This document shows, in pieces, positions 35,470 through 43,582 of a DNA stretch of 64,000 nt. Below the pieces are notes generated by a model, which was given only the letters and a program-made list of their open reading frames with translations, searched no databases and was not told the DNA's origin. The DNA is from Kribbella albertanoniae (GTDB lineage: Bacteria > Actinomycetota > Actinomycetes > Propionibacteriales > Kribbellaceae): assembly GCF_004348455.1 (NCBI RefSeq), contig NZ_SMKA01000010.1, positions 17,427 to 81,426 of the forward strand, read 5' to 3'. Made by a program: the position numbers and the translations under genes. The first letter of the stretch is position 1; each line of letters starts with the position of its first letter.

Positions 35470-36213
35470 GTGGCTAACGAACGACTGCGAGCAGCGATGG
35501 CTGAGCACGGCCTCACCCATCATGCACTGGCCGAGGAGCTCGGAGTCAACGTCAAAACCGTCGAGCGCTGGGTCGGCGAAGGCAAGCTTCCCTTCGCGCG
35601 CAATCGGCACGCCCTGGCCATCCGGCTCGGCCACGCCGAGTCGTACCTGTGGCCGGACGCACTCACCCGCGATCGGGCAGCCGCCGTTTCCGAGAGCGAG
35701 GTCGTCAAGGTCTACCCACGCCGATCCGACGTGTCCGGCGATGAGTGGCGCCAGCTCTTCGACTCGGGCACGAATGAGCTCGGAGTGCTCGTCTACGCTG
35801 GACTCTTCCTCGCCGAGGACGCCGGCTTCCAGCGGATCATCCGGAAGAAGGCCAAGGCCGGCGCCCGGATCAGAATCCTCCTAGGCGACCCCTCAGCACC
35901 CAACGTCACCGAACGCGGTCGAGAAGAAGGCATCGGCGACACGCTCGGAGCCAAGATCCGGAACACCATTGCCGTGTACGGCGACGTTCCCAAACTGGCC
36001 GGCGTCGAGTTCCGAATGCATCGCACCGTGCTCTACAACTCGATCTACCGCGCCGACGACCGGCTGTTCGTGAACACCCACATCTACGGCCTGCCCGCGG
36101 CCCAGGCCCCGGTCTGGCACCTGCGAAGGATCCCCGGCGGCGAACTGGCGAACCACTACCTCGAGAGCTTCGAGCGAGTCTGGGACGAAGCAACCCCGAT
36201 GACGGAGGCCTGA
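35470..36213 (+). CDS. HTH regulator with C-terminal DUF5919-like domain
   Basis: A 247-aa protein. The N-terminal HTH is 'MAEHGLTHHALAEELGVNVK' plus 'TVERWVGEGKLPF', used for DNA binding. The C-terminal half ('VYPRRSDVSGDEWRQLF', 'AGARIRILLGDPSAPNV', 'FRMHRTVLYNSIYRADDRLF') is shared with the paralogue at 41908 and resembles a PLD-like nuclease fold in outline. The GTG start lies 7 nt after a -10 hexamer and lacks a Shine-Dalgarno, so translation is probably leaderless. Its stop overlaps the Nudix ATG (TGATG). Confidence 0.8.
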   Translation: MANERLRAAMAEHGLTHHALAEELGVNVKTVERWVGEGKLPFARNRHALAIRLGHAESYLWPDALTRDRAAAVSESEVVKVYPRRSDVSGDEWRQLFDSGTNELGVLVYAGLFLAEDAGFQRIIRKKAKAGARIRILLGDPSAPNVTERGREEGIGDTLGAKIRNTIAVYGDVPKLAGVEFRMHRTVLYNSIYRADDRLFVNTHIYGLPAAQAPVWHLRRIPGGELANHYLESFERVWDEATPMTEA

Positions 36214-36689
36214 TGTCTCGCAGAATCGACTACTACGACGACCCCAACGCTCCTGCTGCCAACAGCATGGTTCCGTCGGTCAACGTCGTCATCGAGAACG
36301 ATGCTGGCGAGATCCTCCTGATCGAACGCTCCGACAACTGCAACTGGGCAGTCCCCGGCGGCGCGATCGACCTCGGTGAGTCCATGGCCCAGGCCGCCGT
36401 ACGGGAGACCAAGGAAGAGACCGGCATCGACTGCGAGATCGTCGACGTCATCGGCATCTTCACCGACCCGAAGCACATCATCCTGTACACGAGCAACAAC
36501 GAAGCCCGCCAGGAGTTCTCCATCCTCCTCAGAGCCCGCTCGACCGGCGGCGAGCCCACCCCCAGCAGCGAAAGCACCCGAGTCCACTGGGTAGACCGCG
36601 AGGCCCTCGAGAACCTACAGATGGACCGCTCGATGCGCCGCCGAATCAACCACTATCTCAAGCCGGGCGCGACTCTGTACTTCGATTAG
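36213..36689 (+). CDS. Nudix hydrolase (Pif-like context)
   Basis: A 158-aa protein with a complete Nudix box: 'GGAIDLGESMAQAAVRETKE' then 'ETGIDCEI', residues about 49-72. Overlap with the HTH gene indicates translational coupling. Nudix proteins next to regulators are known from actinomycete integrative elements, for example Pif of pSAM2, which prevents redundant transfer; equivalence here is an inference from family and context only. It overlaps the convergent HD-domain gene by 4 bp. Confidence 0.85.
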   Translation: MSRRIDYYDDPNAPAANSMVPSVNVVIENDAGEILLIERSDNCNWAVPGGAIDLGESMAQAAVRETKEETGIDCEIVDVIGIFTDPKHIILYTSNNEARQEFSILLRARSTGGEPTPSSESTRVHWVDREALENLQMDRSMRRRINHYLKPGATLYFD

Positions 36690-37231
36690 TCGCCGAGCCG
36701 CCGTCGAATGTTGAACGCGGACTTCCGCAGCAGGGGCGCCGACCGAGCAACCGCCCGATGCACAACGTGAGTGCTCGAGTACCTCATCATGATCTCGCTC
36801 AGACGTTCCTCAACCTCGACGCGGCACCCATCCGGATCGGTCGTAACGTCGCAGTACGTCAAAGCGTCCAGCAGGTCCGGGTCCGGGAGCGAGAACTCGT
36901 CCGCCAAGTCAGAGATCCCGCGTTCGTCGGCCTCGACCAGCGCCCCGGTGTGATGCGCGACCAAGCGGCAGACCATGTCATCCACCACCAGCACGTCCCT
37001 CAGGTACCGCGCGCCATCCAGCGGATGGAAACCGGTCGACCGCACCACCGACGAGTACCCAATATCGTGCAGCCAAGCAGCAACCTCAACCACTGGCGTC
37101 CGCTCCCCCAGCACACCCCACAACTCATGAGCTCGCTCCCCCACACCCTGCGTGTGAGCCCACCGGCGTGGCAGCTGATCCCGGAGCAACCGCTCCGCCA
37201 CCGCCTTCGCTTCCTCAACGTCGATCACCAT
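36686..37231 (-). CDS. HD-domain phosphohydrolase
   Basis: A 181-aa protein with the HD metal site: 'RWAHTQGVGERAHEL' (first His), 'VAAWLHDIGYSSVV' (HD pair) and 'DALTYCDVTTD' (final Asp). 'STGFHPLDGARYLRD' and 'VAHHTGA' supply further His residues typical of small HD hydrolases acting on nucleotides. Together with the Nudix gene it may form a nucleotide-cleaning or signalling pair. Confidence 0.82.
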   Translation of the reverse strand: MVIDVEEAKAVAERLLRDQLPRRWAHTQGVGERAHELWGVLGERTPVVEVAAWLHDIGYSSVVRSTGFHPLDGARYLRDVLVVDDMVCRLVAHHTGALVEADERGISDLADEFSLPDPDLLDALTYCDVTTDPDGCRVEVEERLSEIMMRYSSTHVVHRAVARSAPLLRKSAFNIRRRLGD

Positions 37232-37741
37232 TCGACAGTACGTCGGCGGCTCGGGACACCGTCACCACACCGACAGAAATCTTCAGACATTCTGGAACCC
37301 ATCGGCAGATACCTGCTAACTCCAGCAACACCCGGGGCGGCACCAGTTCGGGGGTTACCTCGATGTATGTCCTGCTGTGGGAACTGACTGCGGCAGGGCT
37401 CGCCATGGGACTGTGGCTGATCTGGCCGTCGGCGCGGTACGGGTGCGCCACCACTCAAGGCAAGCATGACGTGCTACAGCTTTCGTGGTGTTTAAGGATG
37501 TCTGGCGTCGCCCCGCCAGTACGGCGTCGGCAGACAAGTGTAGGGAAGATCTTCGCTGTTCCTTCTGGCCCTGTCGCGGCCACCGACATCAGTGGGCTTC
37601 TGCCGCTGAAGCGGCCTGCTGCGACGCGGGCGCCCCCACTAGTAGCCTCGATACGCGAGCTTGACCGGACGCGGGTACCGCAGTCGGCTCGTTCCGGCGA
37701 GTGACGCAGTGCTTCACTGCGCCGACGAAGCTCTGCGGGTC
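37232..37741 (+). other. Region without a firm gene
   Basis: A plus-strand ORF from 37364 (MYVLLWELTAAGLAMGLWLI at its start) to 37704 begins like a one-helix membrane peptide but continues as low-complexity coding-like sequence with no ribosome site better than GGGGG 10 nt upstream. It is not strong enough to call. Confidence 0.35.
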
Positions 37742-37933
37742 CTACCCGATGACCGAGTCCAGGAATTGCCAAGCCTTCACGAAGGAGGCGCCGCCCGTGA
37801 GAACCGCGAGAGGGACGGACTCTGTCGCAAGGTACAGCAGCCCGCCTGCGGCGGCGCCGACCAGCATCGCGATCAGGCAGATCAGGGCGTGGCGGGTGGT
37901 CAAGACGGCTGCCTTGTCTGACTGCTTGGGCAT
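37742..37933 (-). CDS. Small two-helix membrane protein
   Basis: A 63-aa protein; GGGAGG precedes ATG 37933 by 8 nt. The product begins MPKQSDKAAVLTTRHALICL and contains a Gly-rich transmembrane helix ('IAMLVGAAAGGLLYLA') followed by 'VPLAVLTGGASFVKAW' as a second weak helix. Small proteins of this kind are frequent cargo of actinomycete integrative elements; the function is unknown. Confidence 0.6.
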   Translation of the reverse strand: MPKQSDKAAVLTTRHALICLIAMLVGAAAGGLLYLATESVPLAVLTGGASFVKAWQFLDSVIG

Positions 37934-38191
37934 TGGGGTGTCCTCCCTGTCGGTCGCTTCATCAGCGCACCCAGGTCCTATGCAGTCCAATCCGCAATCT
38001 GCCCCCTGTGGTCTGGAAGGCCAGAGTCGTTCAGGAAGATCAGCAGAAAAGTCCAGGTTCTGGGGACAATCCGGGACGAGGGGTGCATATAACCCTGGCG
38101 AGTGGGGCGGTTCCGCCATCTGCCGCCTCGGTCGAACTCGGGTGAGACGTCGCCCGGGGTGCCCCCTCGGACCAGGTACATGGAGCAAGCG

Positions 38192-39112
38192 ATGACCCAC
38201 TCAGCGCCACCTGAACCGGAGCACCCTGACGGGGTCATCAGCAGGCCGAGCAGTGTTCTCAGGAGTAGTACCGACACGACGGACAACGATCTGAAACCCC
38301 GCCTCGCTGACTTCGCTCCGGGATCACCCGACGCCTTCTTGGCCTTCGACTGGCGGGTGCTCGACGACCTGGCTTCTGTACCGATCGAACCGGACGAGAC
38401 CGAGGCAGAGGCGGCCGCCCGTCGAGCGATCGACATCCAACTGCTGGCCTTCCTGACCGACGGCAGGCTCACCGGCGACGACCTTCAGACCTGCTACAAG
38501 AAGGTCTGCCGACGACTGTCGGCCCACGCGTATCAAGTGCTGGTCGGCTGGGCCAAGACTGGACAGATCTTCACCAAGTGCGGAACGTCGATGACGCCGA
38601 TCATGCACCCGCATCCCGGTTGGTCGAACGAAGACATTGACATGGTCGTCAAGGACACCGTGATCGAAACCGCGAGGACCTTCAAGACTGCAGGCCTGCG
38701 CGCCTGGGACCCAGACGGCGGCCGTAGTCCGCAGTCATTCTTCATCGAGCACTGCACCCAGAACTTTCCTCGGATCTACAACCGGTGGCTCAAGGAACAC
38801 ATCATCAGCGCCGAGCTCCACCACCTGGGAGACGATGAGCCGGGATTCGACCAGCTTCCCGGGCAGGCACCGGACCCTGTCGATGTGGCGGCCTGCCACG
38901 ACCAGATCGACAGAGCGATCAGCGAGCTGAAGGATCCGCAGTTGCGCGAGTTCGTCGGCCTCCAGGCAGTCGGCTACGAGCCAGCTGAGGCAAGGAACCT
39001 GGCTGGGCTGACCCGTAAAGCCGAGTCGTACCGACTGGCCAAGTACCGGCGCCACCTCGAGGGTGACAGTCCACCATCGCCCGCCTCTGCCGATTCCGAC
39101 GACCGGGCTTAG
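38192..39112 (+). CDS. Divergent sigma-70-like protein
   Basis: A 306-aa protein; ATG 38192 has GGAG 6 nt upstream. The middle resembles sigma region 2: 'WSNEDIDMVVKDTVIETART', then 'WDPDGGRSPQSFFIEHCTQN' and 'PRIYNRWLKEH' (core-binding and DNA-melting helices). The C-terminal 'DPQLREFVGLQAVGYEPAEA', 'RNLAGLTRKAESYRL' resembles a region-4 HTH. The N-terminus is unusual and acidic. It may be a non-canonical sigma factor of a mobile element; it is followed 10 bp later by a second sigma-containing ORF. Confidence 0.5.
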   Translation: MTHSAPPEPEHPDGVISRPSSVLRSSTDTTDNDLKPRLADFAPGSPDAFLAFDWRVLDDLASVPIEPDETEAEAAARRAIDIQLLAFLTDGRLTGDDLQTCYKKVCRRLSAHAYQVLVGWAKTGQIFTKCGTSMTPIMHPHPGWSNEDIDMVVKDTVIETARTFKTAGLRAWDPDGGRSPQSFFIEHCTQNFPRIYNRWLKEHIISAELHHLGDDEPGFDQLPGQAPDPVDVAACHDQIDRAISELKDPQLREFVGLQAVGYEPAEARNLAGLTRKAESYRLAKYRRHLEGDSPPSPASADSDDRA

Positions 39113-39122
39113 GGAGAAAGAC

Positions 39123-40625
39123 ATGAACCACCGTGACGAGCAGAAGAAGACCTGCACCGTCGACCCACGGCCAGATGCCCGGCAGTCAGGTTCCGAGTTT
39201 GATCAGCTTCTGGAAGCTTCGAGTCTCGGTGCCCCCGCGGTGCTGCGGCACGAGGCGATGACACCGGATTCGTTCTTCGTAGAGCTCGATGCCGTGCTGG
39301 ACGAGGACTACGCGCGGGAGACGAAGGAACAGCCATCAGCGCAGGTTCCTGAAGGCGATGTCGACGACGCTTTGCTCCGTCTCATCGAACGCGGCGCGCA
39401 GCCGGTTGACTGGCCTTCGTCAACGGATCCGAATGGGGTGAGCTCTCGACCAACGTGGACCTACCCCAGCGGAAGCTACTCACTCGGCACGTGCCTGCTC
39501 CCAGACCATGAAACCGACTTCGCTGGCGAGCAGCTGATTCGTCTCTGGTATCTCCCCGCCGCGGAGTCGCGAGTCGTCGTCTCGTTCGTCGAGTACGGGC
39601 GGCCGAGCCAAGTACGAGCACTCCTAGCTGCGCTGCAGGTCACAAACAATGATCCCGTCCCGCGCTCTCCTGAGTCCCCCGTGGTGACCGCGAATTCCTT
39701 TGAAGCGACCTGGAATCTGAACCTCTTCTCGTATCTCCGAGAAGACGTCGCTCGCTCGATGGTGTCGTTCGGACTTGCCGACAAAGTTCGCTTCGAACCC
39801 ATCATCTGGGCCTGCTTGGCCGCGACCACAACCGTGCACATCAGCGATGAAGTTGAACTTCACCTTCACCTTCACTCTTCGCGAGTGAGCGATGACCCCG
39901 CTCAAACGAAATGGTGGAACTTCTTCCGGTGCGCTCCGCGCACACCCCCGGAGCTAGTCGCCGGACCCACGCGCTTGGCTCTCGAAAGAGGCCGGCACCA
40001 AAAACGACCTCGGTGGCGAATGAGTCCTCCCGGAGCAATCCGGGCACCAGAAGCGCAGATACTTAGGGACACCGCGCTGCAACTTCCCGCTGCGTCTGGA
40101 CTGGACCGCGTGTTCCGGACACTCGTTGTGCCCACGTTAGGCAGAGAAGCCGTCAAACCGCTCGCTGCAGTTGTCAAGGCCGATACCTCGGGCGTACGCA
40201 ATCCGCGGCCGGAGCCAAGTCCGGACGGGATGAGACGGGCCGAGCTCGTCGATCGCGCTCAGGCAGGTGACGTCGGTGCCTTCGGTGAGCTCTACGACGA
40301 GTACTCGCTCACCGTCTATCGCTACATATACGCTCGGGTGTCGTCATCGGCACTCGCCGAGGACCTGACCAGCGAGACGTTCGTCCGGGCGCTGCGTGCG
40401 CTGGACTCCTTCCGCTGGCAGGGCCGGGATTTCGGCGCCTGGCTGGTGACGATCGCCCGGAACCTGATCACCGACCACTACAAGTCCGGCCGGGTCCGGC
40501 TCGAGGTGGTCACGGACGAGATCGAGACGCACGACCGGCAGACCGAGGGGCCGGAGGTCGACGTACTGGCCGCCGCCACCGCCGAGGTACTGCGGGACGC
40601 CGTCGCCAGCTTGCCCGAGAGATAA
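39123..40625 (+). CDS. Chimeric ORF: unknown N-terminus joined to a truncated BldN-type ECF sigma factor
   Basis: A 500-aa ORF starting MNHRDEQKKTC after GGGAG. Residues 1 to about 365 match nothing recognised. From residue about 368 the frame reads as an ECF sigma factor ('MRRAELVDRAQAGDVGAFGE', 'ALAEDLTSETFVRALRALDS', 'GAWLVTIARNLITDHYKSGR') and stops at 'VASLPER', right where region 4 should begin. So region 2 is intact but the DNA -35-recognition domain is missing. Probably an in-frame recombination product; it may be a non-functional sigma remnant fused to a real upstream protein. Confidence 0.6.
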   Translation: MNHRDEQKKTCTVDPRPDARQSGSEFDQLLEASSLGAPAVLRHEAMTPDSFFVELDAVLDEDYARETKEQPSAQVPEGDVDDALLRLIERGAQPVDWPSSTDPNGVSSRPTWTYPSGSYSLGTCLLPDHETDFAGEQLIRLWYLPAAESRVVVSFVEYGRPSQVRALLAALQVTNNDPVPRSPESPVVTANSFEATWNLNLFSYLREDVARSMVSFGLADKVRFEPIIWACLAATTTVHISDEVELHLHLHSSRVSDDPAQTKWWNFFRCAPRTPPELVAGPTRLALERGRHQKRPRWRMSPPGAIRAPEAQILRDTALQLPAASGLDRVFRTLVVPTLGREAVKPLAAVVKADTSGVRNPRPEPSPDGMRRAELVDRAQAGDVGAFGELYDEYSLTVYRYIYARVSSSALAEDLTSETFVRALRALDSFRWQGRDFGAWLVTIARNLITDHYKSGRVRLEVVTDEIETHDRQTEGPEVDVLAAATAEVLRDAVASLPER

Positions 40626-40737
40626 CGCGACTGCCGTGACACCTGGTCGGCTTCGTAGCGGCTAACCGAACAGCATCCACCGTAGGTGACGCCGGCTATC
40701 GGCGGGCCTATGCTCCTGGTCGGGACGAGGGAATCAG

Positions 40738-41220
40738 ATGTCCCAGGCAAACAGTCTCCGCCGGCGCGCTACAGAGCGGCGACGAGTGAAGGACTTGGAG
40801 ATGACGCTAGCGGGCTACGTCACAGCCCAGGAGCAGGATCGTCGTGCTTGGTCGAAACCGGCGGTCCTATCGAGTGATCACGCTTCTGGTTGCAGCAATC
40901 GCCGTGTCAGGTACCTGATGGGCGACCACTCGGAGCGCGGAAGAGGACCGAGAAGGAGAGCCGGGAGCGAACGGCACAGATTTACGCCAACTGTTTGTCG
41001 AGCGGTCGGGGGGTACCTTGACGCCCGGATTGAAACGGTCTCTTCCAGGGAGCAGGTAGAGGCACTCGCCGGCAAGGTCGCTGCCAGCATCTTGGATTGG
41101 GAGAAGGCATGGCAGGCGGAGGTCATAGCTCTGGATCTGTATGAGAAGCAGGTTGATCTTGTTTTTGCCTACGGCATTGATCTCAGCCCAAAGGCGCTGG
41201 AGCGGCCATCGACCAGATAG
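40738..41220 (+). CDS. Hypothetical protein, weak support
   Basis: A 160-aa ORF starting MSQANSLRRRATERRRVKDL after a GAGGGAATCAG stretch. The C-terminal third ('EALAGKVAASILDWEKAWQA', 'YEKQVDLVFAYGID') is helical and protein-like; the middle is Arg/Ser-rich and doubtful, so a frameshift is possible. It overlaps the convergent HTH gene by 38 bp. No family is recognised. Confidence 0.3.
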   Translation: MSQANSLRRRATERRRVKDLEMTLAGYVTAQEQDRRAWSKPAVLSSDHASGCSNRRVRYLMGDHSERGRGPRRRAGSERHRFTPTVCRAVGGYLDARIETVSSREQVEALAGKVAASILDWEKAWQAEVIALDLYEKQVDLVFAYGIDLSPKALERPSTR

Positions 41221-41908
41221 TTTCCAGGCTTGTCTCGTAGGCATCGAAGATTTCGCTGCTCTCGGTGCGGCGATAGTGGAAGAGCGGCGACTCCGCAGCT
41301 GGTACGCCGTACGCGTGCTGGTTGACGATGAGGTCGTCGTCCGCGCGGTAGAGCGAGCTGTAGACCACGTCACGATGCAGCCGAAGCTGGAACCGATCGA
41401 ACCGTAGCAACGGCTTCACGAGGCGTAGCGTTCCACGGAGCTGGTCTGCGACGGCTTCATCGGCTTCCGCGGATTCATTGTTCGGAAGCGCAAGCGCGAA
41501 CCTCATGCGAACACCCTCGGCACACTTGCGCTCGAACAGCTGGATGATCTGGGAGTCGTCCAACAGGAACGACGCGCTGAAGGTCAGCAGATCTACCCGA
41601 GACCTCGCTCCATCGAAGAGCGCAAGCCAGTCCTGCGACTTCAACAGGTCTCGCCGCGGATAGACAGCTGCGAGCTCAGACGGCCGATCCCCCATCCGAA
41701 CCGACGAGTTGAGCTCCGGCCACACGACGTTGACGTCAACGCCGAGCAACCGTTCCAGCGACGCGCGCCGCCCGGGATGCGGTACCTGACCGCGCATCCA
41801 GTTGCGGACCGTCTTGGGATCCACGGACAGTTCGACTGACAGGTCGAGCTCGGTGAGGCCAGCGTCGTACATCGCGCGCCGGAGCACCTCGTTCACTCGG
41901 ATCGCCAT
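41183..41908 (-). CDS. HTH regulator with DUF5919-like domain, paralogue of the one at 35470
   Basis: A 241-aa protein. HTH: 'MYDAGLTELDLSVELSVDPK' plus 'TVRNWMRGQVPHPGRR'. The C-terminal half follows its relative throughout: 'VYPRRDLLKSQDWLALFDGA', 'FRLQLHRDVVYSSLYRADDD'-like segment and 'NQHAYGVPAAESPLFHYRRT'. Two such paralogues bracketing the same element suggests duplication of a regulatory cassette. AAATGTCC boxes lie upstream, as for the other copy. GGTTGGG is a weak ribosome site. Confidence 0.8.
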   Translation of the reverse strand: MAIRVNEVLRRAMYDAGLTELDLSVELSVDPKTVRNWMRGQVPHPGRRASLERLLGVDVNVVWPELNSSVRMGDRPSELAAVYPRRDLLKSQDWLALFDGARSRVDLLTFSASFLLDDSQIIQLFERKCAEGVRMRFALALPNNESAEADEAVADQLRGTLRLVKPLLRFDRFQLRLHRDVVYSSLYRADDDLIVNQHAYGVPAAESPLFHYRRTESSEIFDAYETSLETIWSMAAPAPLG

Positions 41909-41932
41909 CCCAACCCACGGCTAGATGTCGGT

Positions 41933-41986
41933 AAATGTCTGATCGGACAGTACCACGAAATGTCCGTAAATGTCCGTGGATAGGGT
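41933..41986. promoter_or_regulatory. AAATGTCC boxes and divergent promoter
   Basis: Three AAATGTC(C/T) boxes at 41933, 41958 and 41968; the last two are in tandem with a 10-bp period, identical in spacing to those at 35439/35449. A TAGGGT -10-like hexamer (41981-41986) follows on the plus strand toward the short-ORF operon. Probably the operator of the adjacent HTH regulator. Confidence 0.55.
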
Positions 41987-42073
41987 TCTCCTGTCCGTGC
42001 CGTCGCCACCAGTCTTGAGGCACGCTCGACAGCGACGTCGAGCCGTCCGCAAACTGATGAAGGAGTGCCCAGG

Positions 42074-42259
42074 GTGGGCGACACGACGGCATCTGAACGG
42101 CAGCGAGTCCGAGTCTGGTTCGGCGAGTTCCCCATCGTCGACCAGACGACGACAGCAAAGGCCGCAACGGCGTTCGCACAGGGGATGGGCCGCCGGTTCG
42201 CCGGCCTGCGGGTCACCATCGAGGACGCAGACCACCACCGCCCAGGCGTGGCCCTGTGA
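42074..42259 (+). CDS. Small hypothetical protein, first of a coupled trio
   Basis: A 61-aa protein with a GTG start 8 nt after GAAGGAG. The product begins VGDTTASERQRVRVWFGEFP and ends VTIEDADHHRPGVAL. It is a compact alpha/beta peptide with no recognised family. Its TGA overlaps the next GTG, so three short genes (42074, 42256, 42351) are translationally chained. Confidence 0.55.
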   Translation: MGDTTASERQRVRVWFGEFPIVDQTTTAKAATAFAQGMGRRFAGLRVTIEDADHHRPGVAL

Positions 42260-42354
42260 TCGCCGAGAACTGGGCCCTCGTGATCACGGCCTGCACCCTC
42301 GCCGTACTCATGATCTGCGATGTCCTGCATGACCTGGGCCGGGGGCGGCTGTGA
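42256..42354 (+). CDS. 32-aa single-helix membrane peptide
   Basis: A GTG start overlaps the stop of the upstream ORF and its own TGA overlaps the next start. The product begins MIAENWALVITACTLAVLMI, one transmembrane helix, and ends HDLGRGRL. The chained overlaps support translation. Membrane peptides of this size are often found in transfer operons of actinomycete elements. Confidence 0.45.
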   Translation: MIAENWALVITACTLAVLMICDVLHDLGRGRL

Positions 42355-42635
42355 TTCGCCGCGGAGAGCTGTACTCCTACCGAGACCCGTCCGGCTCAGG
42401 CAGCTCCGGCACAGTCGCGCAGGTCGTTGAATTCCCGCCGAATATTGCGGGGCAGCAATGGGTGGTAGCCAACTGGCTCGGTAAGCATCCGCACATCACC
42501 ATCTGGCCGAGCATCGCTGACCTTCTGGAAGTCCACGGTCATCTCGGCGCGTCCGACGTCGTATGGCTCGACCCCGACCCGTTCGAACCGGCTGACGGCT
42601 CGGAGCTTCTCGACGCCTGTTCGCAGCAGACCTAG
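42351..42635 (+). CDS. Hypothetical protein of a mobile-element operon
   Basis: A 94-aa protein with a GTG start. It begins MIRRGELYSYRDPSGSGSSG and contains 'QQWVVANWLGKHPHITIWPS' and 'SDVVWLDPDPFEP'. The RRGE..Y..RDP opening resembles small beta-barrel (SH3/KOW-like) proteins, but no family is certain. Third in the coupled trio. Confidence 0.55.
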   Translation: MIRRGELYSYRDPSGSGSSGTVAQVVEFPPNIAGQQWVVANWLGKHPHITIWPSIADLLEVHGHLGASDVVWLDPDPFEPADGSELLDACSQQT

Positions 42636-42807
42636 ACCGGCGTGGCTGACGTGCCGAGAGGCGGTCTCCGCGTCGGTCACGCCCTCCAACTCCAGCGCAC
42701 GCCTCTCCGTGCCTTGGAGCTACGGGGAAACAGGTTCCTGCCGCTGCCTCCCCTGTCGGTGGCAGGAACCTCACCCTACAAACCTACTAACTTCGATCGG
42801 AACTTCA

Positions 42808-43026
42808 GTGGTCTTGCGAACCATCACTCCCAGACGGCGACGCCTCCGGCTTCTTTACGCCCTGCGCTGGCCCTGGGAGCTCGGCTACACCACCGGTTGG
42901 AACAACGGGATCGAGACGGCCGTACATGACATCGAGTTCCTCCTTGCTGCCAACGGCACCAAGAGCATTGCGACTGCGGATCTTCATGCGCTGATAGCCA
43001 AACTCCAACGCGAACTCTTGGCCTGA
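42808..43026 (+). CDS. Small hypothetical protein
   Basis: A 72-aa protein read from GTG 42808 (VVLRTITPRRRRLRLLYALR); it contains 'WPWELGYTTGWNNGIETAVH' and ends 'LHALIAKLQRELLA'. The N-terminal extension of the same frame is Cys/Pro-rich and unlikely to be real. It ends just before the convergent HTH gene. Function unknown. Confidence 0.45.
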   Translation: MVLRTITPRRRRLRLLYALRWPWELGYTTGWNNGIETAVHDIEFLLAANGTKSIATADLHALIAKLQRELLA

Positions 43027-43032
43027 GTGCAT

Positions 43033-43245
43033 TTACTCCCAGCGGTCGTCATGATCGTGATATTCGAGACTCGCGTACCACTCGGTCACCTCGCGAGCGC
43101 GGTATCTGATGTGCCGCCCGACTCGACGGCCTGGTGGCCCGTAGCCGTGGGTCCGCCATCGGTAGAGCGTCCGCTTGGGCACCTGGAGGTACTCCGCCAC
43201 CTGATCGATGTCCCACAGCGGGTCAGTATCAGGCTGTGTCGTCAT
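43033..43245 (-). CDS. Excisionase-like HTH protein
   Basis: A 70-aa protein; GGGAGG precedes ATG 43245. The winged-HTH of the excisionase/MerR-like (HTH_17) type is clear: 'LWDIDQVAEYLQVPKRTLYR' then 'HGYGPPGRRVGRHIRYRARE' and 'VTEWYASL'. In integrative elements this family acts as recombination directionality factor or transcriptional regulator. No partner integrase is visible in the window. It is the last gene of a five-gene minus-strand operon. Confidence 0.85.
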   Translation of the reverse strand: MTTQPDTDPLWDIDQVAEYLQVPKRTLYRWRTHGYGPPGRRVGRHIRYRAREVTEWYASLEYHDHDDRWE

Positions 43246-43582
43246 GCTGAACCTCCCAGCCTCGAGCCCTCGGTTGGTCAACCGCCTGCCGCTCGCGCTC
43301 TGCCCTGACCATCCGCCGGACCTCGCGCTGCGAGATGCCGAGAATCTCCGCGGCTGCTTCGGCCGATCCGCACACCTTGGCGAGCAAAGTCGTCTCCGTC
43401 TCTGAAGTCAACTCGGCGGCAGCGATTCGCTCGTCGTGGCGTTCCATCGCCTGCGCCTTCGCCTCGACTGCTCGCTTCACGTTGCTGTGGGCCAAGACGG
43501 TGCGTGCGGTCGCGGCTTCGATCCTCGCTTGACGCTCGCGCGCACGTCGCAGCGCCGCCGCCCGATCGCTGGCGCCCATCAT
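43229..43582 (-). CDS. Helical protein with HTH-like C-terminus
   Basis: A 117-aa protein whose start overlaps the stop of the peptidase gene (TGATG) and whose end overlaps the excisionase-like gene. The long charged helix (ERQARIEAATARTVLAHSN...VEAKAQAMERHDER) is followed by 'AAAEILGISQREVRRMVRAE', an HTH-like turn. Probably a DNA-binding accessory protein of the element. Confidence 0.6.
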   Translation of the reverse strand: MMGASDRAAALRRARERQARIEAATARTVLAHSNVKRAVEAKAQAMERHDERIAAAELTSETETTLLAKVCGSAEAAAEILGISQREVRRMVRAERERQAVDQPRARGWEVQHDDTA

